Source of the DNA: Paenibacillus cremeus
GTDB lineage: Bacteria; Bacillota; Bacilli; Paenibacillales; NBRC-103111
Length of the DNA stretch: 64,000 bases
Assembly: GCF_007786445.1 (NCBI RefSeq)
Contig: NZ_VNJI01000020.1
Coordinates: forward strand, 54,021 to 118,020
Reading direction: 5' to 3'
This document shows positions 9,158 through 18,550 of this stretch, piece after piece (position 1 is the stretch's first letter; every line of letters starts with the position of its first letter). The notes beneath the pieces were generated by a model, which searched no databases, was not told the DNA's origin, and saw nothing but the letters and a program-made list of their open reading frames with translations. The position numbers were made by a program, and so were the translations under genes.

Positions 9158-10927
9158 TTGAGTAAGCGCTTAAATGAAATTAACGGTCGTGATTTTATCC
9201 TGATGGTGGAGGCTGGTGCCGCCGCCCTACAAAGAAACGTGGATAAGGTCAACGCACTCAACGTTTTTCCGGTGCCGGATGGGGATACGGGAACGAACAT
9301 GAATCTGACTTTAACCTCTGGAGTGGAGGAGCTTCGCCGTCGTCCGTCCGAGCATCTGGGAAAAGCGGCCGAGGCGCTGGCAAAAGGACTGTTAATGGGC
9401 GCGCGGGGCAATTCGGGCGTCATCTTGTCGCAGCTGTTTCGCGGTTTTTCCAAGGCGGTGACGGAACTGGAGTCGGCGAACGCCCAGCAGTTGGCTGCGG
9501 CATTCCAAAGCGGTGTGGACATGGCCTACAAGGCCGTCGTCAAGCCGGTGGAGGGGACGATCCTGACCGTCGCGAAGGAAGCGGCGAAGCAGGGGGTTAC
9601 GACTGCCAAGCGGCAGACGAATGTGAACGCCGTCATGGCGGAGGTGTTAACGAAAGCACAAGAAGCATTGGCTAAAACGCAGGACATGCTGCCCATTTTG
9701 AAGCAGGTCGGAGTGGTTGACTCGGGCGGTCAAGGGCTTGTTTATATATATGAAGGCTTTGTTTCGGCGATGCAATCCGGAGGGGAAGAGCACGTCCCCG
9801 CTCAAGTCCCGTATGCGGCGCTCGGAGCGATCGTACAGGACCCGGCGGAAGAAGCCCCGATATCCGCGCAGGCGCATCCGCATGCAAGTGCGCATGGACA
9901 TGGACATGGGGAGCCTACGCGTGCTCAAGCGAAGCTCGCTACCGAGGACATCGAGTTTGGCTACTGCACCGAATTTATCGTGACACTGAAGCCTGGCAGC
10001 CGCGCTTTCAATGAGCGGAGCTTCCGCGAGGAGCTGTCTGCGATGGGCGATTCGCTCTTGGTGGTGGCCGATGAAGACTTGGTCAAGGTGCATATCCATG
10101 CCGAATACCCAGGGACGGTCATGAATCTGGCGCAGAAGTTCGGCGATCTGAGCCGCATCAAGATTGAAAATATGCGCGACCAGCATTCTCACATCTTAAT
10201 GGAGGAAGCAGAAGAGGCGAAGGCTTCTGTAAGCGCTGGAGCCCCGGCTGCACCGCAGGTGGACCGCAAGCCGTACGGATTTGTAGCAGTCTCGGTCGGG
10301 GAAGGGATCTCCGGTATTTTCAAAAGCTTGGGCGTCGATCAAGTGCTGTTCGGCGGCCAGACGATGAATCCGAGCACGGAGGATATCGTCAAGGCGATTG
10401 CGGAAGTGAACGCGAAGACGGTCTTTGTGCTTCCGAACAATTCGAATATTATTTTGGCCGCTCAGCAAGCGGTGGAGCTTGTGGAAGACAAGCAAGTGAT
10501 CGTGATCCCGAGCAAATCGATCCCGCAAGGCATTGCCGCAGTGATCGCATTCCAAGAAACCGCGGCGCCGGACGACAACGCGGACGAGATGCAGCAGGTG
10601 CTGCAGCAGGTGCAGGCCGGTCAAGTGACCTACGCGGTGCGCGATACCCAAATGGATGGCATCGAGATTAAGCAAGGCGATTATATCGGTATTCATAATA
10701 GTAAAATCGTATCTGCGGAACCGGATTTGCTTGACTCCTGCAAGAAGCTGGTGGCTAGCCTCCTGGAGAGCGGGGCGGAGATCGTGACGCTGTACACGGG
10801 AGAGGACGCCGATCCTGCGCAAACGGAGACGCTGGTGGATCACATCGAGCAGACCTTCGAGGATGTGGAAGTAGAAGTACATGAAGGCGGTCAACCGCTG
10901 TACTACTACATCATCTCCGCGGAATAA
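9158..10927 (+). CDS. fakA: Fatty acid kinase catalytic subunit FakA (YloV, DhaL-type)
   Basis: FakA phosphorylates fatty acids held by a FakB partner, giving acyl-phosphate for phospholipid synthesis. The N-terminal DhaL-like nucleotide domain has NVFPVPDGDTGTNM (metal/ATP aspartates) and GARGNSGVILSQ; the C-terminal part contains the FakB-interacting domain. AGGGG at 9143-9147 best fits TTG 9158, giving 589 residues. ATG 9149 is too close to it. A His-rich insert, HPHASAHGHGHG, near residues 243-254 separates the domains and makes the protein longer than Bacillus YloV. The next gene is a fakB, so the complex is encoded together. Confidence 0.9.
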   Translation: MSKRLNEINGRDFILMVEAGAAALQRNVDKVNALNVFPVPDGDTGTNMNLTLTSGVEELRRRPSEHLGKAAEALAKGLLMGARGNSGVILSQLFRGFSKAVTELESANAQQLAAAFQSGVDMAYKAVVKPVEGTILTVAKEAAKQGVTTAKRQTNVNAVMAEVLTKAQEALAKTQDMLPILKQVGVVDSGGQGLVYIYEGFVSAMQSGGEEHVPAQVPYAALGAIVQDPAEEAPISAQAHPHASAHGHGHGEPTRAQAKLATEDIEFGYCTEFIVTLKPGSRAFNERSFREELSAMGDSLLVVADEDLVKVHIHAEYPGTVMNLAQKFGDLSRIKIENMRDQHSHILMEEAEEAKASVSAGAPAAPQVDRKPYGFVAVSVGEGISGIFKSLGVDQVLFGGQTMNPSTEDIVKAIAEVNAKTVFVLPNNSNIILAAQQAVELVEDKQVIVIPSKSIPQGIAAVIAFQETAAPDDNADEMQQVLQQVQAGQVTYAVRDTQMDGIEIKQGDYIGIHNSKIVSAEPDLLDSCKKLVASLLESGAEIVTLYTGEDADPAQTETLVDHIEQTFEDVEVEVHEGGQPLYYYIISAE

Positions 10928-10976
10928 AATAGAGTAACGGCACGACGCTCAATGTTGGAAAATGGGGTGAACCTTA

Positions 10977-11828
10977 TTGAAACAGGTTCGAATTGTAACG
11001 GATAGCACGGCGGATATTTCGCCGGAGCTGAGGGAGAAATACGGGATTGCCATGGTGCCGCTCAAGGTGCTGTTTGGCTCGGAGGTTTACCGCGACGCGG
11101 TGGATATGATGCCGGATGAGTTCTATGTCCGGCTGGCGGAGTCGAAGGGCTCGCTGCCGACGACTTCGCAGCCCTCGCCGGTGGAGTTTCTGGAAACGTA
11201 CAAACAGCTGGCCGAAGAAGGCGATGGACCGATCATCTCGATCCATCTGTCGTCCGCGCTGAGCGGAACGTACCAATCGGCGGTGCTGGCCCGATCGATG
11301 ATCGAGGAGGCGGATGTGACCGTCGTCGATTCCAAATCGGCGTCCTACGGCATCGGCTATTTGGCCGTTGCTGCCGCAGAGGCGGCTCGGCAAGGGAAGA
11401 GTAAAGAAGAGATTTTGGCGCTGATCGCTTCTCTTCGCAAGGATATGAGGCTGTACTTTTTGGTGGATTCGTTGGAGAATTTGCAAAAGGGCGGCCGGAT
11501 CGGAAAAGCAGCGGCGCTCGTCGGCTCCCTGTTGAACATCAAGCCGATTCTTTCAATTACGGAGGAGGGCGAAGTGTACTCCGTCGATAAAGTGCGCGGG
11601 CAGAAGAAAGCGATGAATCGTATCATCGAGCTGTTCCAGCAAGACTTCGCCGGTCAGGCGCTTCATGTAACGATGCTTTATTCCACTGATCGCGAGCTGG
11701 CGGAGGATCTGTTGTCGCTGCTTCGCGCTCAGTTTGAGGTGCGGGATGTGCATTACACGCACCTGGGGCCGGTCATCGGCACCCATGCAGGACCCGGAAC
11801 CGTAGCGGCGATAGCGGTGCCCGTTTAG
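10977..11828 (+). CDS. fakB: DegV/FakB family fatty-acid-binding protein
   Basis: This 283-residue protein starts at TTG 10977 behind GGGGTG. DegV-family features are VTDSTADISPE at the N-terminus, TTSQPSP and HLSSALSGTYQSA (Ser/Thr residues that hold the carboxylate or phosphate in FakB structures), and GGRIGKAAALVGSLL. FakB presents a fatty acid to FakA for phosphorylation and delivers it to PlsX/PlsY. Adjacency to fakA supports this role. Acyl-chain preference cannot be read from the sequence. The stop codon abuts the recG ATG. Confidence 0.87.
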   Translation: MKQVRIVTDSTADISPELREKYGIAMVPLKVLFGSEVYRDAVDMMPDEFYVRLAESKGSLPTTSQPSPVEFLETYKQLAEEGDGPIISIHLSSALSGTYQSAVLARSMIEEADVTVVDSKSASYGIGYLAVAAAEAARQGKSKEEILALIASLRKDMRLYFLVDSLENLQKGGRIGKAAALVGSLLNIKPILSITEEGEVYSVDKVRGQKKAMNRIIELFQQDFAGQALHVTMLYSTDRELAEDLLSLLRAQFEVRDVHYTHLGPVIGTHAGPGTVAAIAVPV

Positions 11829-13883
11829 ATGACGGTCGATTTGTATTCGCTTCCGGTCACGAAGGTGTCCGGCGTCAAAGGCAAGAAGCCCGAGGAGCTG
11901 CTCGCGCTCGGCATTTCGAGTGTGGGTGAGCTCCTTGATTATTATCCTTTCCGCTACGAGGACTACACGCTTCGCGATTTGACGCAGGTGAAGGACGGGG
12001 ACAAGATCACGGTGCAAGGAACGATTGCGGGACTGCCGCAGGTGCAGATGTATGGACGCACCAAGTCGCGCATGCTTTGCAAAATCGTGGTGGACAACCT
12101 GTTCATTTCCGCCGTATGGTTTAACCGGCACTTCTTGAAGGAGAAGCTGACGGCGGGCGCGGACATTGTACTGACGGGAAAATGGGATTTGAAACGACTG
12201 CAGCTGACCGTATCCGAAGTGGAGTTTCCCGGCAAGGGAGCGTCTCAGATCGGCACGCTGCAGCCGGTGTATTCGATCACCGGCTCCATTACGCAGAAGT
12301 GGATTCGCCAGACGATGCAGCAGGCGCTGCTGCAGTTCACGGAGCTGATTCCGGAGGTGCTGCCTCCAGAGCTGCTGCGCAAATACGATTTGCTGCCGCG
12401 GAAGCATGCGGTAACCTTGCTGCATATGCCTGGCTCGATGGAGCAGGGGCAGCGGGCTAGGCGCCGCATGGTGTATGAGGAGCTGTTCTTGTTCCAGCTC
12501 AAGATGCAGGCGTACCGCGCGCTCAATCACTCCCGCGCGGATGGGGTGGCGCATCCGGTCGATCTGCCCGGCGTACGTGCCTTCGTGCGTGCGCTTCCCT
12601 TTACGCTGACGGAGTCGCAAAAAAACGTGCTGGCCGAAATTTTGCAGGATCTGCAGCGGCCGCACTGTATGAACCGCCTGCTGCAGGGCGATGTAGGCGC
12701 CGGCAAAACGGTTGTCGCCGCCGCGGCGCTGTTTGCCGTCGTGAAGGCCGGCTACCAAGGCGCGCTCATGGTGCCGACGGAAATTCTCGCCGAGCAGCAT
12801 AAGCGGTCGCTGGACCGGCTGTTTGAGCCGTACGGCATTCAGACCGCGCTGCTCACCGGAAGCTTGACGGACCGTCAGCGCCGGGACGTGCTGGCTTCGC
12901 TGCAGATGGGGATGGTCGATGTCGTGATCGGCACGCATGCGCTCATTCAGGAGGATGTGTTCTTCCGCAAGCTCGGGCTCGTCGTGACGGATGAGCAGCA
13001 TCGGTTCGGCGTACAGCAGCGCAGTGTCCTGCGTCAGAAGGGGATGAACCCCGACATTCTGACGATGACGGCGACACCGATTCCGAGGACGCTCGCCATT
13101 ACCGCCTTCGGCGATATGGACGTATCCACGCTTCGCGAGCTTCCGAAAGGCCGCAAGCCGATCAAAACCTACTCCGTAACGCCGAACATGCTGGAGCGGG
13201 TGATGGGCTTCATCGGGCGCGAGGTGGCCGCAGGGCGGCAGGCGTACGTGATTTGTCCGCTGATCGAGGAGTCGGAGAAGCTCGACGTGCAGAACGCCAT
13301 TGATGTGCATGCGCAGCTTCAATTCGAATTTCCGCAGTATCGGGTCGGATTGCTGCATGGGCGCATGACGCCGGGCGAAAAGGACGAAGTGATGCGGGAA
13401 TTCAGCGCCGGCCGCGTGCATGTGCTGGTTTCCACCACGGTCATCGAGGTCGGGGTGGACGTGCCGAATTCGACGCTGATGATCGTCTACGATGCGGACC
13501 GCTTCGGCTTATCGCAGCTGCATCAGCTGCGCGGACGGGTCGGGCGAGGAGAGCATCAATCCTACTGCGTGCTCATTGCCGACCCGAAGAATGAGGTGGG
13601 GAAAGAGCGCATGAAGGCGATGACGGACACGAACGACGGCTTCGAAATCGCGCGGCGTGACCTCGAGCTGCGGGGGCCGGGCGACTTCTTCGGCACGAAG
13701 CAGAGCGGTGCACCGGAGTTCCGGATCGCCGATATGGTCACCGATTTTGAGGTGATGGAGCAGGCGCGCGACGATGCCGCGGCGCTGGTAGGCCGCTCCG
13801 ACTTCTGGACGGAGGCCGTCTTTATGCCGCTGAAGCAGTATTTGCAGCGGGAGCACATTTTTAATAGCGAGCTGCTCGATTAA
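11829..13883 (+). CDS. recG: ATP-dependent DNA helicase RecG
   Basis: RecG drives fork regression and Holliday-junction branch migration. The N-terminal wedge domain with an OB-fold (about residues 1-250) precedes the helicase core. Motifs are GDVGAGKT (Walker A), DEQHRFG (box II), TATPIPRT (motif III) and the C-terminal GRVGRGEHQSYC. The TRG region follows near DFFGTKQSG. At 684 residues it is full length. It starts directly after the fakB stop. In Bacillus sdaAB and sdaAA lie upstream; here the fakB gene does. Confidence 0.96.
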   Translation: MTVDLYSLPVTKVSGVKGKKPEELLALGISSVGELLDYYPFRYEDYTLRDLTQVKDGDKITVQGTIAGLPQVQMYGRTKSRMLCKIVVDNLFISAVWFNRHFLKEKLTAGADIVLTGKWDLKRLQLTVSEVEFPGKGASQIGTLQPVYSITGSITQKWIRQTMQQALLQFTELIPEVLPPELLRKYDLLPRKHAVTLLHMPGSMEQGQRARRRMVYEELFLFQLKMQAYRALNHSRADGVAHPVDLPGVRAFVRALPFTLTESQKNVLAEILQDLQRPHCMNRLLQGDVGAGKTVVAAAALFAVVKAGYQGALMVPTEILAEQHKRSLDRLFEPYGIQTALLTGSLTDRQRRDVLASLQMGMVDVVIGTHALIQEDVFFRKLGLVVTDEQHRFGVQQRSVLRQKGMNPDILTMTATPIPRTLAITAFGDMDVSTLRELPKGRKPIKTYSVTPNMLERVMGFIGREVAAGRQAYVICPLIEESEKLDVQNAIDVHAQLQFEFPQYRVGLLHGRMTPGEKDEVMREFSAGRVHVLVSTTVIEVGVDVPNSTLMIVYDADRFGLSQLHQLRGRVGRGEHQSYCVLIADPKNEVGKERMKAMTDTNDGFEIARRDLELRGPGDFFGTKQSGAPEFRIADMVTDFEVMEQARDDAAALVGRSDFWTEAVFMPLKQYLQREHIFNSELLD

Positions 13884-14000
13884 AAGAAATAGGTACACAT
13901 GGCCAAGCACTCCGTCATAGACTTTACTGTGTGACATCTGTCCAAACGGATGCAGCAGGCGTCGGCTCGTCCGGTGCGCTGCACAGAGGAGGTGCGGGGC

Positions 14001-14288
14001 ATGAGCTATACCAAGTATGGGTTTGATCCTGCGCAAGTGGAGCGGATTAAGCTGAAGATGAAAAATCCCGAGACGAAGGAACGGGTAAAAATGATTTTGC
14101 AAGGTGTCACCAAGTACGATCTGCAGGACCGCGTTAAGGTGCGCCGCTTTGTCGGGATGCTGACTAAGGTGCTCGGGGAGAAGGTCACGGAGCAGCAAAC
14201 CGAGCAGCTGGTCAATTTCGTCATCGCGCAAAAAATTGATCCGAACAATACGTTTCACTTGATCAAACTGTGGGGCATGTTCCGCTGA
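14001..14288 (+). CDS. Stage VI sporulation protein F-like small protein
   Basis: This 95-residue protein starts at ATG 14001 after GAGGAGGTG. The C-terminal half, VRRFVGMLTKVLGEKVTEQQ, resembles the SpoVIF (YjcC) family, a sigma-K-associated spore-coat maturation factor; the assignment is by pattern and moderate. The N-terminus is basic and amphipathic. A terminator hairpin overlaps its stop codon, so it ends its transcription unit. Confidence 0.6.
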   Translation: MSYTKYGFDPAQVERIKLKMKNPETKERVKMILQGVTKYDLQDRVKVRRFVGMLTKVLGEKVTEQQTEQLVNFVIAQKIDPNNTFHLIKLWGMFR

Positions 14289-14309
14289 TGCGGGCATGCT
14301 CTTTTTTTT
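14275..14309 (+). terminator. Intrinsic terminator overlapping the SpoVIF-like stop codon
   Basis: Arms GCATG-TT-CCGC and GCGG-G-CATGC enclose TGAT, which is the stop codon itself, followed by a T8 run from 14302. Confidence 0.8.
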
Positions 14310-14341
14310 ATGCGGTTCTTTAGGTGGAGGTAGCCCCCAGG

Positions 14342-15217
14342 TCAGATCAGGAACTGCCGGCGGTACGTCTGCGGGCTGACGCCGACGATCCGTTTGAAGA
14401 CGCCGATAAAGGAGTCGATGTCCTTGTACCCGACGCTGATGGCGATCGAGCTGATTTTGTGCTGCGTGGTGCGGAGGGCGTGGCAGCTATGGTGGATGCG
14501 GACATTTTGCAGGTAGCTGCGGAAGGTCTGGCCGGTGTGCTGCTTGAACAGCCGCTGCAGATGGCGCTCGCTCCATTGGCATCGTTCTGCCAGGTCGCTT
14601 AGCGTGAGGTCATCGCCGTAATGTCGGTCTACATAGTGAAGCACATGAGAGAAATGAGCTGCGCCTTCGCTCGAAACGGATAGGGTTGGGAGCTCATGCT
14701 GAAGGCGATAGGCCTCGACGATCAGCTGTAGAAGAAGCGCGTACAGGTAGGTGTGGGAGCCTGTCCGGGTGAGCGCGTACTCTTGATGAAGCTTCACGAA
14801 GAGCGGCTCCATTGCGCCGGTCGCGTCCATGATGGAAGAAGGGGAGAGCGAAGCTCCCTTAAGTCGGTTCACCTGCTCAGTAATGTGCGGATCGTCGATC
14901 AGGACGGCCACTTGATCCAAGGCCTGTGGCGTAAAGACGCAATTGTAGACGACGAGCGGGTTTTTTTGCGCATCGGCGGAGCTGGGCCGGAACACATGGG
15001 AGATGCCCAGCGGAATGATGAACAGCTGGCCTTTTTTCGCGGTCTCGACTTGGTTTTCCATGTGATGAAACCCTTTGCCTTCAGCGACATAGGCGAATTC
15101 AATAAAATCGTGCGAGTGAAGCGGCAGGTCGAAGTCCTCCACCGCCCGGTTGACATAAATATGGAAGCTGCTGCCGAAAACCCGCTCAGCCGTTAAGGTT
15201 TGCTGCGGTCGTTTCAT
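14342..15217 (-). CDS. AraC-family transcriptional regulator
   Basis: This 291-residue protein has an N-terminal cupin-like sensor domain (LPLHSHDFIEFAYVAEG, GQLFIIPLGISHVF) and a C-terminal double HTH (LSDLAERCQWSERHLQRLF and the motif around GYKDIDSFIGVFKR). ATG 15217 is preceded by GAGGTG on the minus strand; longer upstream starts lack one. It is divergent from the GH78 gene with a 145-bp shared spacer, so it most likely senses rhamnose or a rhamnoside fragment and activates that gene (inference from context). Confidence 0.85.
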   Translation of the reverse strand: MKRPQQTLTAERVFGSSFHIYVNRAVEDFDLPLHSHDFIEFAYVAEGKGFHHMENQVETAKKGQLFIIPLGISHVFRPSSADAQKNPLVVYNCVFTPQALDQVAVLIDDPHITEQVNRLKGASLSPSSIMDATGAMEPLFVKLHQEYALTRTGSHTYLYALLLQLIVEAYRLQHELPTLSVSSEGAAHFSHVLHYVDRHYGDDLTLSDLAERCQWSERHLQRLFKQHTGQTFRSYLQNVRIHHSCHALRTTQHKISSIAISVGYKDIDSFIGVFKRIVGVSPQTYRRQFLI

Positions 15218-15362
15218 GCCAGGTGCACCTCGCGTTAGTTCGTTCATTTTGGCGTGTTTGCCGGGATCGGATGTCGCTTTTACAAGGACTGAGTGAAACC
15301 GTTTTCCAATATAATTATACTCGATAATGCTCGAATGAACTATGTGAAAGGTTGTGGCTGGC

Positions 15363-18035
15363 ATGTTGGAAGTGACGAAGCTTCGTTGTGAATATTTGGA
15401 CAATCCGCTGGGCCTGGATGTGGCGCATCCCAGAATCAGCTGGCAGCTCCGCTCGGATCGCCGGGGTGTGGTGCAGTCTGCGTATCAAATTCAAGTGAAG
15501 GAAGGCTCGCCGGAAGGGGACGCGATCTGGGATTCGGGACGCGTGGAGTCGGAGCAGTCGGTCCATATCGCATTAACGGAGCTGACGATTCAGCCGCGCA
15601 CACGTTATTACTACCAGGTCCAGGCCTGGGATGGACAGGGGGCTTGCTCCGGTTGGTCGGCTCCGGCGTATTGGGAGTCAGGGCTGCTTCAGCACTCGGC
15701 GTGGCAGGCGCAGTGGATCGGTGTGCCCGCTGGAAGCGGGATAGCAGAGGAGCCATGTCCATACCTTCGACGGACCTTTCAGGTCAGCGGCGCTATTCAG
15801 TCGGCTAGACTGTATGCTACCGCCCTCGGTGTATACGAACTCGAGCTGAACGGGCAGCGGGTCGGGGACAGCTATTTTACCCCGGGATGGACCAGCTATG
15901 AGCATCGGCTGCAGTACCAGACTTACGATGTGACGAGCCTGCTGCAAAACGGGGCGAATGCGATCGGTGCGGTGCTTGGCAACGGGTGGTACGGAGGCTT
16001 CCTTGGCTGGAAGGATAAAAAGCAGCTGTACGGCGATCAAACGGCCCTGCTGGTGCAGCTCCACGTGACCTATACCGACAGGCGGGAGGATGTGATCGTC
16101 TCGGATGAACAGTGGAAAACGGCGGGGAGCCCGATCCTCATGTCCGAGATTTATCACGGGGAGACGTACGACGCGCGTCTGGAAACACCGGGCTGGAGCC
16201 TGTCTTCGTTTAACGACAGCGAGTGGGGGAATGCGACTGCGTTTTCGATCGACAAGTCGATTATCATCGCTCAGGAGAACGTGCCTGTCCAGAAAGCAGA
16301 GGCGCTGAAGCCGATTGCCTTGATCACAACCCCTAAAGGCGAAACGGTGCTCGATTTCGGGCAAAACATGGTCGGCTGGGTTCGGTTTACGGTTCGGGGC
16401 ACAGCCGGTCAGGAAGTCGGCTTGGAGCATGCGGAAGTATTGGACCACGAAGGCAACTTTTACACCGACAACTTGCGCAGCGCTAAGCAGTATGTGCGGT
16501 ACATTATAGGATCGGAGCAGGAAGAGACGTACGAGCCGCGTTTTACGTTCCAAGGCTTCAGATATGTCAAGCTGAGCGGCTTTGGCGATGACGTCCGGTT
16601 GGACGACTTTACCGGTGTCGTGCTGCATTCGGCGATGGAGCGAACGGGCCATTTTGCCTGCTCCGATGCTCTGGTCAACCAGCTGCAGCATAACATCCTC
16701 TGGGGGCAAAAGGGCAATTTTCTCGATGTGCCGACCGACTGCCCGCAGCGCGACGAGCGCCTTGGCTGGACCGGGGATGCGCAAATGTTTATCAGCACGG
16801 CTTCGTTTCTGATGAATGTCGCGCCGTTTTTCACCAAGTGGCTGCGGGATTTGAAGGCGGATCAGCTCGATAACGGCGGGGTTCCATTTGTTATACCGGA
16901 TGTGCTGTCCAAGATCGATCCGGCCAGCCGGCATTCCTCCGCTGCCTGGGGCGACGCCGCCGTCATCTGCCCATGGACGCTCTACCTGAGCTATGGGGAT
17001 ACGCGCATTTTGGAGGAGCAGTACGAAAGCATGAAAGCCTGGATCGGCTACATTCGCAGCCAGGGCGTTGATCCGTACCTGTGGAACACCGGCTTTCATT
17101 TCGGCGATTGGCTGGGGCTGGATTCGAAGCCGGATACGTATATTGGCGCTACCGACCGGGATTTCATCGCCACTGCGTTCTATGCCTACTCTACGTCGCT
17201 GCTGGTGAAAACCGCTAAGGTGCTCGGCAAGGAGGAGGATGCGAGCGAGTACGAGCGGCTGCTGGGCCGGATCGTAGAGGCGTTCACGGAGGAGTTCGTG
17301 ACGCCATCCGGACGGCTGTCCGTTCCGACGCAGACGGCTAACGTCTTGGCGCTCATGTTCGGACTCGTCCAAGGAGCGGCGAGAGACCGTGCGGTCAACA
17401 AGCTGCTGGCGCTGCTGGAGGAGAGCAAGACGCATCTGACGACCGGGTTTGTCGGCACGCCGTACTTGAACCTGGTGCTGAGCGAGAACGGCCACCACGA
17501 TGTCGCCTGCAAGCTGCTGTTTCAAACGGATTATCCTTCGTGGCTGTATCAGATTACGAAGGGCGCGACGACGATCTGGGAGCATTGGGACGGCATCAAG
17601 GAGGACGGCAGCTTCTGGAGCCGGGATATGAACTCCTTCAACCATTACGCCTACGGCTCGATCGGCGACTGGCTGTACCGTTATGTGGCCGGTATTCAGG
17701 CGGATGAGGCCGGGCCGGGCTACAAGCAGTTCCTTGTTCGGCCTCACGTCAGTCCGGGACTCACTTGGGCGGAAGCCCGTATGGAGTCGATGTACGGCGA
17801 GATCGGCTCTTCTTGGCGGCAGCTGGAGGGTGGGACCTTGGAGGTTAAAGTCACGGTGCCGCCGAATACGAACGCCAGCGTTCTGCTGCCGGACGCCCGG
17901 ACGGAGGGCTTGCTGGAAAGCGGCTCCCCGGCGATAAACGCTGAAGGGGTGCGGCTTGCGGAGACGACCGACCAAGGCGTGCGGCTGGTGCTTGGATCAG
18001 GTCAGTATCACTTCACCTACCCGATCAGCAGCTAA
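15363..18035 (+). CDS. GH78 alpha-L-rhamnosidase, cytoplasmic
   Basis: This large glycosidase (890 residues) hydrolyses terminal alpha-L-rhamnose from glycans, saponins or flavonoids. It begins with the Bac_rhamnosid N-terminal beta domains and a carbohydrate-binding domain (LYATALGVYELELNGQRVG). The (alpha/alpha)6 catalytic barrel follows, with the signature DCPQRDERLGWTGDAQ near residues 459-474, which carries the catalytic-acid Glu. The C-terminal beta-sandwich follows WEHWDG. No signal peptide is present, so the substrate must be imported, yet no transporter lies beside it. ATG 15363 is spaced 11 nt from GAAAGG. Confidence 0.9.
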   Translation: MLEVTKLRCEYLDNPLGLDVAHPRISWQLRSDRRGVVQSAYQIQVKEGSPEGDAIWDSGRVESEQSVHIALTELTIQPRTRYYYQVQAWDGQGACSGWSAPAYWESGLLQHSAWQAQWIGVPAGSGIAEEPCPYLRRTFQVSGAIQSARLYATALGVYELELNGQRVGDSYFTPGWTSYEHRLQYQTYDVTSLLQNGANAIGAVLGNGWYGGFLGWKDKKQLYGDQTALLVQLHVTYTDRREDVIVSDEQWKTAGSPILMSEIYHGETYDARLETPGWSLSSFNDSEWGNATAFSIDKSIIIAQENVPVQKAEALKPIALITTPKGETVLDFGQNMVGWVRFTVRGTAGQEVGLEHAEVLDHEGNFYTDNLRSAKQYVRYIIGSEQEETYEPRFTFQGFRYVKLSGFGDDVRLDDFTGVVLHSAMERTGHFACSDALVNQLQHNILWGQKGNFLDVPTDCPQRDERLGWTGDAQMFISTASFLMNVAPFFTKWLRDLKADQLDNGGVPFVIPDVLSKIDPASRHSSAAWGDAAVICPWTLYLSYGDTRILEEQYESMKAWIGYIRSQGVDPYLWNTGFHFGDWLGLDSKPDTYIGATDRDFIATAFYAYSTSLLVKTAKVLGKEEDASEYERLLGRIVEAFTEEFVTPSGRLSVPTQTANVLALMFGLVQGAARDRAVNKLLALLEESKTHLTTGFVGTPYLNLVLSENGHHDVACKLLFQTDYPSWLYQITKGATTIWEHWDGIKEDGSFWSRDMNSFNHYAYGSIGDWLYRYVAGIQADEAGPGYKQFLVRPHVSPGLTWAEARMESMYGEIGSSWRQLEGGTLEVKVTVPPNTNASVLLPDARTEGLLESGSPAINAEGVRLAETTDQGVRLVLGSGQYHFTYPISS

Positions 18036-18048
18036 TAAATCAAAACAG

Positions 18049-18089
18049 ACCACGGCGAGGTTGGATAATACCATCGTCGTGGTTTTTTT
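18049..18089 (+). terminator. Intrinsic terminator after the GH78 gene
   Basis: ACCACGGCGA (18049-18058) pairs with TCGTCGTGGT (18074-18083), followed by T7. Confidence 0.85.
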
Positions 18090-18107
18090 GTATTCAAAAA
18101 TATTCAC

Positions 18108-18160
18108 TTGCATAACGAACCTATGTTCGGTATATAATATATAATAAGAATATATGTTCG
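18108..18160 (+). promoter_or_regulatory. LexA-controlled promoter with two SOS boxes
   Basis: A perfect palindrome CGAACCTATGTTCG (18116-18129) matches the Gram-positive LexA box. It lies between a possible -35 TTGCAT (18108-18113) and -10 TATAAT (18133-18138). A second box, GAATATATGTTC (18148-18159), departs from GAAC-N4-GTTC at one base and lies downstream of the -10. Such placement blocks RNA polymerase until LexA is cleaved in the SOS response. Confidence 0.85.
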
Positions 18161-18178
18161 CATCATGGTGGTGAAATA

Positions 18179-18550
18179 ATGGGTATGAATCCAAGAGTCG
18201 AAACCGAAGAAGATATTCAAGTCATCAAGGAGTACACATTGCTGCCCATTTTGCTGGATATGTTGGCCAGAGATATTGACGAACTCAAGCTGTACAAGGA
18301 TAAGCTGGTGTACCATCATGTGATTTATTATCTTCAGGAAGTGCAAAATTGTATTTATCCGGAACTGCAAACCGTTCGAAGCCGAATGAAGCGGCAGGAC
18401 ATTAAAGTGCTGACGACCGAAATGAATGCGCTGGGTATCGAAGTGGAATACAAGGTTCGCGGCTATATTCATCATTTTCGGATGCTGCGAAGCTTGGTGA
18501 AGGCGGAGCTGATGACCATGCTGATGAACTTGCGGAGGCGGTTGCAATGA
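18179..18550 (+). CDS. Unknown helical protein, first gene of SOS polymerase operon
   Basis: This 123-residue charged protein is probably all-helical. No named family is recognised. From about residue 10 it resembles the C-terminal part of the third gene in this operon (19809-20306): both have an (E/R)-rich start followed by LLPxxLxM, an RxDI(K/R)V segment and a tail ending in a basic helix. Start ATG 18179 follows GGTGGTGA; ATG 18185 is also possible. Its TGA overlaps the polymerase ATG, so translation is coupled. It may be an accessory factor of the polymerase (inference). Confidence 0.7.
   Translation: MGMNPRVETEEDIQVIKEYTLLPILLDMLARDIDELKLYKDKLVYHHVIYYLQEVQNCIYPELQTVRSRMKRQDIKVLTTEMNALGIEVEYKVRGYIHHFRMLRSLVKAELMTMLMNLRRRLQ

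Noticed and set aside
11553..13421. Long open frame on the minus strand opposite recG (622 codons)
   Set aside because: Shadow of a GC-rich gene: His/Arg/Leu-rich composition, no ribosome binding site, and recG on the plus strand has all its motifs.
15678..17975. 765-codon minus-strand frame opposite the rhamnosidase
   Set aside because: Same kind of shadow frame; the plus-strand product is a complete GH78 enzyme.
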